Shown: positions 9,856-21,358, counted from the first letter of the stretch. The stretch: 64,000 bases of DNA from Nansenia antarctica (GCA_963989245.1 OZ022346.1:48420633-48484632), one strand, 5' to 3'. Program-made: numbers and translations. Notes: generated by a model not told the origin, from the sequence alone.

Positions 9856-9964
9856 ATATTTGCTTGTAGGAATGTAGTCATTTCTTGTGACACCAGTTGT
9901 GGTCCATTATCAGAAACCAGCTGAAGGGAAGACCCGAAACGGCTGAAGATCTCTCCAAGCCTTT
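9856..9964 (-). repeat. Inverted copy of gypsy integrase sequence (left arm)
   Basis: This stretch is the reverse complement of about 10385-10497, the start of the second gypsy fragment, with only small differences near the ends. The two arms flank the small LTR element at 9965-10378 and form a palindrome-like structure of about 110-bp arms. Confidence 0.8.
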
Positions 9965-10378
9965 TGTAATGTTATAAGATCCTGTATGAGGCCCCGTTAA
10001 CAGCTCCTCCAAGGGAGTTAACTCTCTTGGTCTAATGGTTAGGGCGGCCGTCGGTTATGCGGGAGATCGGGGTTCGATTCCCGCATTGGGCGAGTTACAC
10101 TACCAGTCTCCGTTCGCTACACTGGTGTCAGAAGTGGGATGGAAGGAAGGCCATCGGAGAGGCGTGTCCATGTGAGGGACTTGACATAGTGAAGCGTGAG
10201 GGCACGCTCTCCCGAACGGTGAGGGTAGTGTAACGATCCTGGATGAGGCCCGTTAACAGCTCCGCCAAGGGAGTTAACTCTCTTGGTCTAATGGTTAGCG
10301 CGGCCGTCGGTGATGCGGGAGATCGGGGTTCGACTCCCCGCATGGGGCGAGTTACACTACAAGTTCCCGTTCGCTACA
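9965..10378 (+). mobile_element. Miniature LTR element (TRIM-like) with tRNA-like, Pol III-type LTRs
   Basis: The left LTR is 9965-10121 and the right LTR is 10229-10378 (150 bp). Both begin TGTAA and end CGCTACA. The 107-bp internal part opens, one base after the LTR, with TGGTGTCAGAAGTGGGA. Its complement ends in ACCA, as expected of a tRNA 3' end, so it is a good primer-binding site. No coding capacity exists. Each LTR carries a tRNA-like core with A box TGGTCTAATGG (10284-10294) and B box GGTTCGACTCC (10327-10337), both matching the Pol III consensus. Downstream of the A box the core resembles tRNA-Asp. I see no clear target-site duplication. Confidence 0.72.
10274..10357 (+). promoter_or_regulatory. 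tRNA-like Pol III promoter inside the miniature LTR
   Basis: TTAACTC near the 5' side can pair with GAGTTA on the 3' side like an acceptor stem. Perfect A and B boxes sit between them, spaced as in tRNAs. The anticodon arm is irregular, so this is unlikely to be a working tRNA gene. It more likely serves as an internal promoter. Confidence 0.6.
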
Positions 10379-10381
10379 CTG

Positions 10382-11232
10382 GGAAAAAGCTTGAAGAGCT
10401 TGGAGAGATCTTCAGCCGTTTCGGGTCTTCCCTTCAGCTGGTTTCTGATAATGGACCACAACTGGTGTCACAAGAAATGACTACATTCCTACAAGCAAAT
10501 GGCATCCAACACATCCGATCGGCACCGTTCCATCCTGCGACCAATGGCTTGGCTGAAAGGTTTGTTCAGACCTTGAAGAAAGCACTAAAGACATCTCAAG
10601 GCAAAGGAACACTACATCAGAGATTGCATAGATTCCTGTTAAACTATCGCAACACGCCACATGCCACTACTAAAGTTTCACCCGCTGCCCTGATGTTCAA
10701 AAGAGATCTACGAACCAACTTCGACCTCTTAAAGCCGACAACAGTGAAAGATGTAGTTCAGCATCAGCAGGAGAAGCAGATCCAACAAAGGATGCTGCGG
10801 GCTAAAGAAAGAGCCTTCTCTCCAGATGAGTCAGTACTGGCCAGAAATTACAGTACTGGACCCAAGTGGGTTCCTGCAACCATCGTCAAGCGGTCTGGTC
10901 CCGTCTCCTACACTGTCCAAACTGCTGCCGGACTAGTGTGGAAAAGACACGATCAAATTCTGGCAGCATCGCCCAGAGACCAACCTTCGGTGGATGTCCC
11001 GGACGAGTCAGAGTTCAGAGCACCCCATCGCCCACCGTCACCACCTCCAGGTGCACCTGAACCCGATGGGGAGACTTCCGTGCCTGAATTCCCATTACAA
11101 GGGGCGGTGATGGATGTTCCTACACCTGCGGTTGTTCCAGAGTCCCCCCACAGAGACAGTAAGACTGAACATTCTGTTGAGCAGCGTTACCCGGGAAGAG
11201 ATCGTCGTCCTCCAGAACGCCTGAACTTATAG
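10382..11232 (+). pseudogene. Gypsy integrase, C-terminal half
   Basis: An open frame reads LEELGEIFSRFG, LVSDNGPQLVS (second acidic residue of DDE), HPATNGLAERFVQTLK (third acidic residue region) and LLNYRNTPHATT, then a basic C-terminal region ending in a proline-rich tail and a stop at 11230-11232. The N-terminal half, including the zinc-binding domain and first catalytic Asp, is missing. An apparent upstream extension of the frame into the miniature LTR is accidental. Confidence 0.83.
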
Positions 11233-11461
11233 ACTCTAAGTTTAAGACCACCCAAACAACTGGGACAGAATAATTCCCATGGGTATGGTCACGGGATGAG
11301 GTAGTCTACCCTCATCTCGTAGTTAGGTTTGTGTTTGGAAAACAGACTGTTTGAAACGATATAACTATACAGTATATTGTTGTTCTTGTGCCTTAAGATT
11401 AGAAGTTTAAAGTTCAGTTGTAATTGTTGGGGGAGGGCCTCTGTTCTAAGGGGGGAGGAGA

Positions 11462-11640
11462 TGTTATGTATTTTGGTCTGTGCTGTTTGCCGTAGCTGGA
11501 AGTGCAATGCATGTTGGGAAACGGGGTTGTTGTCTTTGTATTGAAGTACCGAGTGGAAATAAAGACGCACTAACTGAAGCTCCGTGCTCCGACTACTTTA
11601 TGGTTTTATGGCAGTCATAAACCTGTCTCCGTATATAACA
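11462..11640 (+). repeat. 3' LTR of the second gypsy element
   Basis: A purine tract (AAGGGGGGAGGAGA, 11448-11461) precedes TGTTATG. The LTR ends ATATAACA at 11640, so its ends form TGTTAT...ATAACA. An AATAAA-type signal lies at about 11557. The length is 179 bp. Confidence 0.8.
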
Positions 11641-11652
11641 AATTGGCTACTA

Positions 11653-11913
11653 CACTGGTGTCAGAAAGTTGGGATGGAAGGAAGGCCATCGGAGAGGCGT
11701 GTCCACGTGAGGGACTTGACATAGTGAAGCGTGAGGGCACGCTCTCCCGAACGGTGAGGATAGTGTAACGATCCTGTATGAGGCCCGTTAACAGCTCCAC
11801 CAAGGGAGCTAACTCTCTTGGTCTAATGGTTAGCGCGGCCGTAGGTTATGCGGGAGATCGGGGTTCGACTCCCGCATGGGGCGAGTTACACTAGAAGATT
11901 CCCGTTCGCTACA
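11653..11913 (+). mobile_element. Second copy of the miniature LTR element, 5' LTR missing
   Basis: The internal region (primer-binding site with one inserted A) and a full 150-bp right LTR at 11764-11913 match the copy at 9965-10378. The left LTR is reduced to a few bases. Two independent copies with the same LTR length support the element's definition. Confidence 0.7.
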
Positions 11914-12540
11914 CTTAATCTTGTGTATAATAAAGAATTTCGTTTTTCCATTGTTGTAGTGTTGGAGGTTTACTTGATTTCCAACTTCCAAGTATTAGTT
12001 TTTTAAATATAATTGATGAGTACATAATTATCCACCCCCTAGGGTATCTTACTGTGGCTACATCCTGGAAAAGACAGATTGAAGGATCAAATTTGAATCT
12101 TTCCTTATGTACCCCTGAGAGCCAATGTTCTATGTCAACCCAGGTTTTCTGTACTCTGGGACACTCCCAGAATGCGTGTATTAGTGAGTCTTTTTTTCCA
12201 CACTTTAAACAGTTATCTGATACATTACTATAATACTTATGGATTTTATCTCGCGTGTGGTAGACTCTATACATTATTTTATATTGGATTAAACGTAGAT
12301 TTTCATTAACTGTCATGTCATTTGTAGTATTCCAACACTCTTTCCATTTTAAACCTATATCTGTTCTTCCTAGTTCTCGATTCCACATCTCAATCCTACT
12401 TTCTAACAGTTTTTCAGCTACATAGGTCTTCTGTAGAGTTCTATACATTTTACCTATCAAATTCTTATCAATTTCTCCATCAAATATGATATCCTCAATT
12501 GTACTCTGCTGCCCAAATGATTTTAAATTAAAATGTGTCA
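11914..12540 (-). mobile_element. LINE fragment, L1-like reverse-transcriptase C-terminal region
   Basis: The frame 11915-12460 (181 codons, minus strand) contains the post-RT region of fish L1-type elements: IQYKIMYRVYHTRDKIHKYY, then CLKCGKKDSLIHAFWECPRV, a CCHC-like motif, followed by a basic tail. The 3' end is near 11914, abutting the miniature LTR. The 5' side fades out near 12540, so it is strongly 5'-truncated. Confidence 0.75.
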
Positions 12541-13120
12541 GTTGTCCTTTTCCTTTGCCGTTTCGGTAATGTCGGCGGCATTTTGAGACGGAGCGGCCGT
12601 TGTTCTGGACTTTCTCATCGGTATGTGACAGCCACGGAAGAACTTATCGACCAGGTGATCCCACCGTGTTGGCCGTTGCTATAGGAGACCGTTGGGGGAG
12701 TGTTAGAGGGTGTGTGTGTGTGTGTGTGTAGGTGTGTTGTGTGTGTGTGCGTGTGTCTGTGTGTGTGTGTAGGTGTGTGTGTGTGTGTGTGTGTGTGCGA
12801 GCGTGAGTGTGAACGTGAGTGTATGGTGGAGGGGGTCATTGTCGGCAGCCCCCCCCCACCTCTGCATACACATACACACAGCCCACAGTGGTGATGGTGG
12901 TGGTGGGGGGGGAGGGGGGGTACCCTGACAGTGAGAGATGAATGGGAGGGAATGATCTACCCGCTAGGCCAGATAATTGCTCCATTTGGTCCGGGACTTG
13001 GAGAATGGGTTCTAATTAGCCCCCCCCCCCCCACACACACACACACACACACGCCCCCCACCCCCTAGAAAAACACTCTAACACATGTTGAAGGGCTGAC
13101 CAACTGGGTTGCCTTGACGA
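12541..13120. repeat. GT-rich microsatellites and homopolymers
   Basis: Imperfect (GT)n runs at about 12711-12801. A G-rich stretch runs from 12890 to 12920 and C-runs with (CA)n from 13020 to 13055. Open frames here are low-complexity and not genes. Confidence 0.85.
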
Positions 13121-14830
13121 TATTCAAGATGAAGACGTGTAACCACAGTCGTCAACTGGCCAACAACAAGGATCACTGACGACCAAAATACTGAACATGA
13201 GAGCTTTATTTAGACTTTTTTCAGTACTTTTGAAGCCCTGAAAAAGGGGGAGCATGTTTTTTTTTGTTTTTTTAAATGGTCTTTCTAAATGGTGGAACCA
13301 ATCTGAAAGCAACATTGAATTAAGGCTGAGAATCTCTACTTTGACTCCATAGTAACTGTTGGAGTGTAGAGCTAAAAGAAGATAACATGTTCCTCTTTCC
13401 CATACTTATGGAGGACAGGACACTTTGTTTTCCAGCTACACACTGAATAATATTGTGGCCACTAGCCTACGAATGAAAATATCAGATAGCCTAAAATATC
13501 AAAGCTTGTTTCCCAATACTGGCACGGATGTGGACACATATAATAGCATATTGATGTAGTCGAGAAATACAGCATGTGTCCTATTGATTTCCTGGGAAAA
13601 ACATGGAGTGAGATAGTGAGATCTTTGTTGTCATAGAGAAATACACTCTTCAGAACAAAGTGGTGGCATTCTCTGCAGATAATACAAACACAAACTTTGG
13701 GGGCCTGAATAGGGCAGGGAGGGTCAATGTCCACACCAAAGTAAAAGATTCTCTGCAGCGGGAGGTGATTGGCTTGGGTTGTCCTGCCCACATCATCCAT
13801 AATGCAACCAGAACAGCTTTGGTTGGCTCGTCAACCTGAACAGTTCTAAGAATTACTTTTAATACCACTTACAGTACACTGACACTAATGTTGAGAGGCA
13901 CATTCCAGTTGTTACACTCGAGTATTCTTGCTTGAATGTGTATACATTGGTCAAAATAAGGTCAAAATAAATGAAACAGCAATTGTCCCCGTTTCTGTAT
14001 TTCATCATGATAAAATGTATACATTTTTCCTAAAAAGTTGGAAATGTCCCCAGATTGCATCTGAGAAATCTGGTCACCTTACCTTAGGTGGATACAAGAT
14101 AATTAAATAACATGCATACAGGCCTACTTGGGGATGATAGTCAATTGTCTACAGTGGGCCTGTTCATGTTCTTCACTGTATGGATATTGCAATCATTGGA
14201 CTTATCGGGAATGTTACCCTTATAAAGTAGTAGAGGCACAAATATGTACATTTCTAGCCTGCAAACTGCGACACTTCAAATGTGCAATAACACTATGTGC
14301 AATATGACAACCCTAGTCGTCTATCTGTACAGTATAGTATAGTGGATAGTGTACATAGCCTTTATTTATGTAAACCAGCTCCTTCCCCTTGTGTTTTTTT
14401 TAGTTTTTTTTTCTTTCCTAGCACCAGGGGAGCCACCCCTCCTAAATGTCGTTGTTTGGTACCTGTACTATAGCAATGACAATAAAGACCATTCATTCAT
14501 TCATTCAAAGACGTACATTACTGTGAAGTCAATGCGGACAGTGGTCAACCTCGCGCTATACATGCAATGAATATGAATGTAAAAAGTAAATATATTTGCA
14601 TGAATATCAATATGATATGAACAGTAAATATATATGTATATAGTGTGATGCGTATAGCACATGGACGAATACGATATGTGCAGTGTGCACGTATCCTTTG
14701 TGTGCACTCCTTCATAATAGCCTACGTGAGGCAATATTTCTTATGTCGGTGGAAATGGTATCCATTTCAAAGCGTTTCTCCTCTTTCACCCTTCTGCCAG
14801 CGGAGTCGCAGTTGCTCATTTCTGTCTGAT
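13121..14830. other. No gene recognised
   Basis: AT-rich intergenic DNA. Short ORFs at 13462-13868 (minus) and 13928-14110 (plus) show no domain that I know and no splice context. A small (ATTC)n repeat lies near 14490-14510. Confidence 0.4.
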
Positions 14831-14837
14831 GATGCAT

Positions 14838-15318
14838 CGGTAACGTTAGCTACCATAGCTAGCTAGCAGCTGGTGGTAACGTTAGCTACCGTAGCTAGCT
14901 AGCACCTGTTGGTAACATTAGCTACCGTAGCTGGCTAGCACCTGGTGGTAACATTAGCTACCTTAGCTAGCTAGCACCTGGTGGTAACATTAGCTACCGT
15001 AGCTGGCTAGCACTTGGTGGTAACATTAGCTACCTTAGTTAGCTAGCACCTGGTGGTAACGTTAGCTACCGTAGCTAGCTAGCACCTGGTGGTAACGTTA
15101 GCTAGCGTAGCTAGCTAGCACCTGTTGGTAACATTAGCTACCGTAGCTAGCTAGCACCTGGTGGTAACATTAGCTACCTTAGCTGGCTAGCACCTGGTGG
15201 TAACGTTAGCTACCGTAGCTAACTAGCACCTGGTGGTAACATTAGCTACCTTAGTTAGCTAGCACCTGGTGGTAATGTTAGCTACCGTAGCTAGCTAGCA
15301 CCTGGTGGTAACGTTAGT
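14838..15318 (+). repeat. Minisatellite, 36-37-bp unit, about 13 copies
   Basis: The unit is built around CTAGCTAGCACCTGGTGGTA followed by ACGTTAGCTACCGTAG. Single-base variants such as AACATT/AACGTT and CCTTAG/CCGTAG alternate between copies. The unit is rich in self-complementary words (GCTAGC, TAGCTA). Confidence 0.9.
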
Positions 15319-15393
15319 GTAAGAGTCTCTAGGCACAGAGGGAGGTCGACACAAAGGAACAGCTGTACAAACGTGTTTGTTAATGTACAGCAC

Positions 15394-15590
15394 GGCTCAG
15401 CACCGTCACTGACGGGCTAACACACACTGCACCGTCACTGACGGGCTAACACACACGCACTGCACCGTCACTGACGGGCTAACACACACACACTGCACCG
15501 TCACTGACGGGCTAACACACACACACTGCACCGTCACTGACGGGCTAACACACACACACACACACACTGCACCGTCACTGACGGGCTGAA
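15394..15590 (+). repeat. Short tandem repeat with embedded CA runs, six copies
   Basis: The unit is CACCGTCACTGACGGGCTAA plus a variable (CA)n spacer. CCGTCACTGACGG inside each unit is an almost perfect hairpin. A separate (GT)n lies at 15667-15694. Confidence 0.85.
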
Positions 15591-16219
15591 CAAGACGTTC
15601 AAAATAATCAAGAATAAATACTAAGTGCAGCGCGCGGCCGTCACTGCCGCTCAAACTTTCCATACAGTGTGTGTGTGTGTGTGTGTGTGTGTGTTGTGGT
15701 CGCTCGTATCTGTGGACTGTTTAGCTCTAGCAACCCGCACAGCTCCAGTGAGAAGGGGGCAAAGGACGACAGATGCCGTGTGTACGTGTTATATAGGCGG
15801 AGGGTCCCGTCCCTCGTGACACAAGCGTCGCCTGGGCCAGCCAATGGGCTGGCGCAGTGTAATTCAGTTTCTGATGAGGTCACGCAGGGGGCGTTCCCCA
15901 TAGTGAGATACGAGAACTGAAGGCACTACAACTAGAAATCAGACAGTAACTCATTTTTTTTCTACAATGTTGAATGCTGCTGTTTAAATTGTTTTAACTT
16001 GAAACCAGTTGGTCACTGAGTAGTGAGTAACAGACTCAGTGAGTACTGTTTTTGTTGCTTGAATAAAGGCTGGCAGTCTTTAATAGCCAAATGTTGTGGA
16101 CTATACTGGGGAAGTATTTGTTATTATTCAGGAGTAAAACAATAAATACAAATATCGGATTGATATCGGTATCGCAGATACCTGAAGCCCAGGTATCGGT
16201 AGTGAAAAAATGGGATCGG

Positions 16220-16915
16220 GACATCCCTACCTAATTTCATCCAATACAGGCCTTTCAATATCTTATTGATAATCACAACCTAGAGAAACAAGATTTCTAC
16301 AGGTATTTACAACTGAGGCATTACTACTTCTATAAGAATATAAAGAATAATGAGGTTTCTGAAATGAGTCTCGTCAACATTTTTATTGATGCGTATAAGG
16401 GCAACACCCACAAGAAACTGGTATCAAGAATTATACAGAAGAGTATACAGTCCACCAAGAATCACTCCACCTTAGGGTTAGGGATAACCCTTAGGGACCA
16501 GGGTTAGGGATAAGTGGGAGAAGGAAGCAAACATAGTCCTAACTGAGGAAGAATGGTTGAACATATGTAAAATACAATCCACCACCTCTAGCTCTGGACA
16601 ATGGAGAGAATTTTCATGGAAGAACATTATTAGGTTTTTTATTACCCCAAGAAGAAAATACTTACAGAATGGTACACCGGGAACTGGGAATTGCTGGAGA
16701 GAGTGCAACAATTCAATGGCTCATTTCTATCACATTTTTTGGGGAATGCAGGGGTGCTGGCCCAAAAAGGTGACAAAATAATTTTCACTGAAAACGACGG
16801 AAATTATCATTGCGCGGCGCCCAGGCACCTTCCTATGATGCATGCTATAATGTTTATATACAAGCTCTGTTCAAGGGACACATATAAAGCCTGTCAGTGT
16901 TATTCAGACCTATGA
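16220..16915 (+). mobile_element. Decayed LINE fragment (L1-like)
   Basis: Broken plus-strand frames read like the middle of fish L1 RT: NLEKQDFYRYLQLRHYY, then EEWLNICKIQSTTSSSGQ, WREFSWKNIIRFFITP and a CCHC-like CNNSMAHFYHIFWGC. Frameshifts and stops separate them. Confidence 0.6.
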
Positions 16916-19900
16916 AGCAGCGGTAACAATAATGAAAACGCATCTATTAGAATTAGAAGAAAGATGTATTTATTTTGTAAACTTTTTTTTTTTTTTTGTC
17001 ACTTAAAACATTTATTCCCACATACATGAAACCACACATCAATCGCAAAAAAGAAAAGTCGCTTTGGATAAAGGCATCTGTTAAATGCCCAAAAATGTAA
17101 ATGTATCATGAGACTTGTTAACCAAGGGCAGTGTGGTGAGTGGGAATGTAACGATGGACATAATATGCTTCCATAAGCAAGCCGTGTTGCCAGATTGGGC
17201 TACTTTTGGTCACACTGGACGGGTGGATTCGGCAGCTTTTAGACTGGTTGGGCTGGAAATTGTCAATTCCATCTGGCAACCCTGGTAGCAAAATATGTGC
17301 ATACGTATCTGGTAGCCTACTGGTACTTTCAAATCACATCGCATCGTATTATGATTATGATTTAATAATAATTACAATTTACAATACAAATACAACAATT
17401 GGGGGTCCCTCAAAGAAAATGTGGGCGCACTGCGCACGCACAACATCAACCTCCAAGGCTTGATTCTGACCCAGGAAAAACCCTGGTATGTACTGTATAA
17501 CATGATAGCCATCTATGAGCAATGCACTGTATATAAGATGATGACCAATGGTCTTTCTACTGCTGACCAAGGGGTTGAGTTCACTTGATGAGGCCCAATT
17601 TTGTTTTAGACTCTGTAGCCTACTGTATTTTTTTATTAAGACTTAAGATATATTATCTGAATTTCTCTTGTTTTATCAAATGTTCCAATTATTTTAATTT
17701 CTTGTGCTGGTTTAAAATTGCAGGAAACTAGCACAAATAATTGTGTGGGAGAGAGGGGCCGCCACTACCAAAACGTGCACAGTTTTGGGTCGCTCCACCA
17801 CCCAAAACTCTCACTCCAAACTTTTGGTGAAACTTGGCAGCCCTAAAGTGTTTCTAATTTCGACACCAACACCACGATGTGTGTGTTCAGGGATGCATGA
17901 AGCTGGGGGCAGGAGGAGAACTATATGAAACGATGAAGGTTGGGGTAGTAGCCTATAGTTCCTGTAAGAAACTCAAACCACTTTCACCCCTGAGTAGGGG
18001 CTTCTCTGGGAATGTGGCAGCAGCATAATAATAATAATCATCATCATCATAATAATCATAATCATGCAAATAATAATAATAATAATACTATATACATAAC
18101 ACAAGAAACTGACCCAAAAAGGGGGCTGCCTGTCGTGGAATAATATGAAAGACAGATGTGCTCGACACACAATGTGTAAAAGAGAAATAGTAAGCGACAT
18201 TATTCAGCTTTTCATCAATCAATTCTGAAAATGTTCACTAAAGTCGCTATGAAGCTGATCAACTGCCTCCGCTATGACTGCCAGTGTTTCCCCCCGGGAG
18301 CTACAGTGAAGCGGATGTGCCGTGTGCCAGGATCAGCACCATGGACAGCGGCACCACACTCAGCCTGACGTCCCTCCAGTCACCCTGCTTCCAGTGGCGG
18401 AGATGTGAACTGAGAGAAAAAGGGCCAATTTTTTTCTTTTGTAGTCTGTTGGATACCCTGCAGCTATCCTTTGTGAGAATATGCCTCGTTAATGACCTCT
18501 TGCTTCTCGCTTAACTAAATGCTCATAGAACACACCATGCTATTGGACTGGGCTAAAAGATGCATTTATACTGTGCTTTGTGTTTTACAAAGCACAATGA
18601 CACAGGGTTCCCTAACACTCCTAAACAAATAATTAAAGTTTCTTTAATATTTGATAGGCATAAACTGTGTGTGTGTAACCATTGGTCCCCATAGTGTTTA
18701 GTGTTCTCTAAAGCTAAAGGTAAACGGTTGCTTCGTCATGGCTGCAAATGCATTGTATAGGGATGTGGTTTTAATTGTATTTGTCTTTTTTCACGCTAGT
18801 CTTTGCTTTAGAACCTATATTGAATTGTCATTTGTGAAATGTTTTGGTGATGACATTGATAATAATAATAAGAAGAAGCTACAGTGGTATATCATGCAGA
18901 TGGTGCGTCTACATGCGTCCTCTACAGCAACACAATCGAGTCTTTTATACTATCAGCAATTAGAAGTCAAAATAGCCCAAAAAGGCAATAATAGAATACA
19001 GCCGAGCCCAAGGGCAGTTTGCACGTGTTGCTACATTTGTTTCCTGTTTCACTGTATTGATTTCCCTCTGGCATGCGTCAACAGGACCGGTCGTAGATTC
19101 TGACTCTCCGTCTGATTTGTACATTTTCAATCACAAGATTGCTCAACACACTTCTCAGTGAGAAAATTGATTTTCAAGCACATGATTAAGTTTGTCTCCA
19201 TGTCACCCGGAGACATTTCAAATAAATACACTTTACATTCAGTTGTATTGCATACAAATGCTCACTATTTTCAGATGAGAAAGACACATTGGCTGGCTGT
19301 TGATATTTCCATAATAGAAAACATGTTTTCATTGTTATAAGGGTGTAATAGTCCAATACAGTCAAATAGGTGTTTAGCATTGTTAAATGTTACAGCTCTG
19401 TTGGGAGACTATAACAAACAATGAGTAAACCATTTCCTCTATCTCTCTCTATATATGCCTCGTATAATATGATATAACAAAACAAATATACAAGAGCTCA
19501 AAGGTTGCTGCCTAATGTATGAATTCTTCTGACAGGTCATTATTTCAAGATCCATACGTGTCTACAGTGTGGCTCCATGCACATTGCGATGAAGTTAAAG
19601 GGGAGTGGGTGTCGTTTGGTTTAATATACTGTAGTCAGGTAACATACAGTAGCTGCATTGAAGGACGCGTGAACTTGAATGAATTGTGACTTGAGCAACC
19701 ATTACAGACGCAGTTTAACTTCCGAAAAAGTGCGCCTCTACTGTACCTACAGTATGGGGACCATGTAGATACTTGTACTTGCGCCTCTTGTGGATCGTTT
19801 CCCTTCTCATATTTACAATTACCTTATCTGTCTAAATGGCTAACACCTGGCACACCTACCTGTGGGACTGTGCCCACCGCCCTGGCATACTCTTCTATCG

Positions 19901-20985
19901 TGTAGGTACCCAATTAATGCCCACCTAGAGTCTCATATCCAGGCGCATGTTGTATATTTAAAGAGCATTAAAGCGCAACAACTGTGATATGGTCAAAGCT
20001 GTCTTGGGAGATGTAAACGTAATTGGACGCACAGTCTCGATTACTACACAATTTATTTCGAGCATGGCAGAAACCATCTAGGGGAACTATGAGGGTGAGT
20101 ATGCAGGGAAGTGTTAGGAAGGATTTCTTGTTCTGATGTACACTTCCATAACTGGGGCAATCATGTAAAAAAGGGGCAATCATATGGACTAAAGAGACAT
20201 TATCCTACTGCGGCAGCATAATGACTGCATGCCAATTTCAAATAATATTATTTATAGATGTATGCTTCAATTAACTCTATAAAGATACAGTTACTATACA
20301 GTATGTTGCAATCTCTGGGCACTTAACTGTCATTTATCCAGCGGAAAGACTTGTTTTCACTTTAGAGTGCGCATAATGACTATCCTCAGATCATTAGATG
20401 TTGTTGTTATGATGTTATCCAATAATGTTATGATACACAGACAGCATTTTAGGACCATGATGTTATGATGATCAGAGAATTGCACAGCTGCAACTTTAGG
20501 ATGCAGTACACCTCCCCTCCGTCGGCTCAGACAATGGTCTGTACCAGCTCCGCTTGTCACAACTGAACTGGGCAATTTCAAGTTTTTGAAAATGCCAGCT
20601 GTAGATGCAGCTTCGCCTTTTATCGGAGCTTTCGTCTGGCTGGCGCCGCTGCTTTTTTCCAGTGAAGCTTCATCCTAGGATTGGCCGCTAATGGTCCCAG
20701 CTGTGTGACTCCGGTTAGCTTGCAGAGACTGCGATTGTCATTGATCCATTGAAGGAGCCTACATACATTACAGGGATAAATCGTAAGTATGGGGCACTAA
20801 TAGTCGGCGAATAGAATGCCTTTCATTGTTTCACTCCTTGCCTTGTCGACGACTGCATATCACGACCTGCTTCTGTAACACGCTCAAGGTGAATTAGAAA
20901 CAGTGCCCTCCTCACATCCTCAACTTCTCCCAGATGTACATGATGATGCTGGAGTAAAAGGATGTGAATGAGTGCATTGGTTTAC
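16916..20985. other. No gene recognised; low-copy and simple-repeat DNA
   Basis: This holds a T-run at 16982-16998, an (AAT)n-like tract at 18027-18090 and AT-rich DNA. The GC-richer stretch at 18270-18410 has short frames that I cannot assign. GC-rich DNA near 20590-20760 ends in a good splice-donor-like GTAAGTATG at about 20782 and could be a first exon, but no coding evidence supports it. Confidence 0.35.
17853..17995 (+). repeat. Inverted repeat, left copy (partner 20993-21141)
   Basis: About 140 bp read as the reverse complement of 20993-21141 with a few differences. The copies are 3 kb apart. No coding content or terminal repeat was seen, so it may be part of a dispersed element. Confidence 0.75.
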
Positions 20986-20992
20986 CCATAGG

Positions 20993-21141
20993 CTCAGGGG
21001 TGAAAGTGGTTTGAGTTTCTTACAGGAACTATAGGCTACTACCCCAACCTTCATCGTTTCATATTGTTCTCCTCCCGCCACCAGCTTCATGCATCCCTGA
21101 ACACACACATCGTGGTGTTGGTGTTGAAATTAGAAACACTT
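20993..21141 (-). repeat. Inverted repeat, right copy (partner 17853-17995)
   Basis: Reverse complement of the copy at 17.9 kb. It borders the zinc-finger and hAT remnants that follow. Confidence 0.75.
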
Positions 21142-21214
21142 GACAATAATAATAATATAATGTTTAAATTATTTATTTAAACATTATAACAGACTCATAA
21201 CTCAGACTCTATAA

Positions 21215-21358
21215 CGTAGACTCTCCTATGTGGACTATCATGTGTGATTGCAACTCTCCTTTTTGAGCAAAACATTTACCACACACTGAACAATTAAATT
21301 GTTTCTCTCCTGTGTGAACTATCATGTGTCTCTTCAAGTCTCCTTTTTGAACAGATTT
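21215..21358 (-). pseudogene. C2H2 zinc-finger gene remnant
   Basis: The minus strand reads HMIVHTGEKQFNCSVCGKCF and AQKGELQSHMIVHIGE: one complete C2H2 finger with a canonical HTGEK-type linker, plus part of the preceding finger. No further fingers or start follow. It looks like the tail of a KRAB-less fish zinc-finger gene, left as a fragment. Confidence 0.7.

Larger units (their letters stand above)
10379..11640 (+). mobile_element. Second Ty3/gypsy element, 5'-truncated, with PPT and 3' LTR
   Basis: It begins abruptly in the integrase core right after the miniature LTR and ends with a complete 3' LTR. The sequence is unrelated in detail to the gypsy at 6.3-8.3 kb, so it belongs to another family. 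Confidence 0.85.

Noticed and set aside
10274..10357. Functional tRNA-Asp or tRNA-Glu gene
   Set aside because: A and B boxes are perfect, but the anticodon arm is irregular and the sequence lies inside paired LTRs in several local copies.
12615..12894. ORFs of THTHTH or VCVCVC type around 12.6-12.9 kb, 15.4-15.9 kb and 36.5 kb
   Set aside because: They are translations of GT/CA microsatellites.
15394..15590. CRISPR-like array (regular repeats with spacers)
   Set aside because: The spacers are just CA runs of changing length and the genome is eukaryotic. It is a minisatellite.
18210..18515. Possible exon with frames reading CLRYDCQCFPPG or MDSGTTLSLTSLQSP
   Set aside because: No known domain, no convincing acceptor-donor pair and short competing frames.
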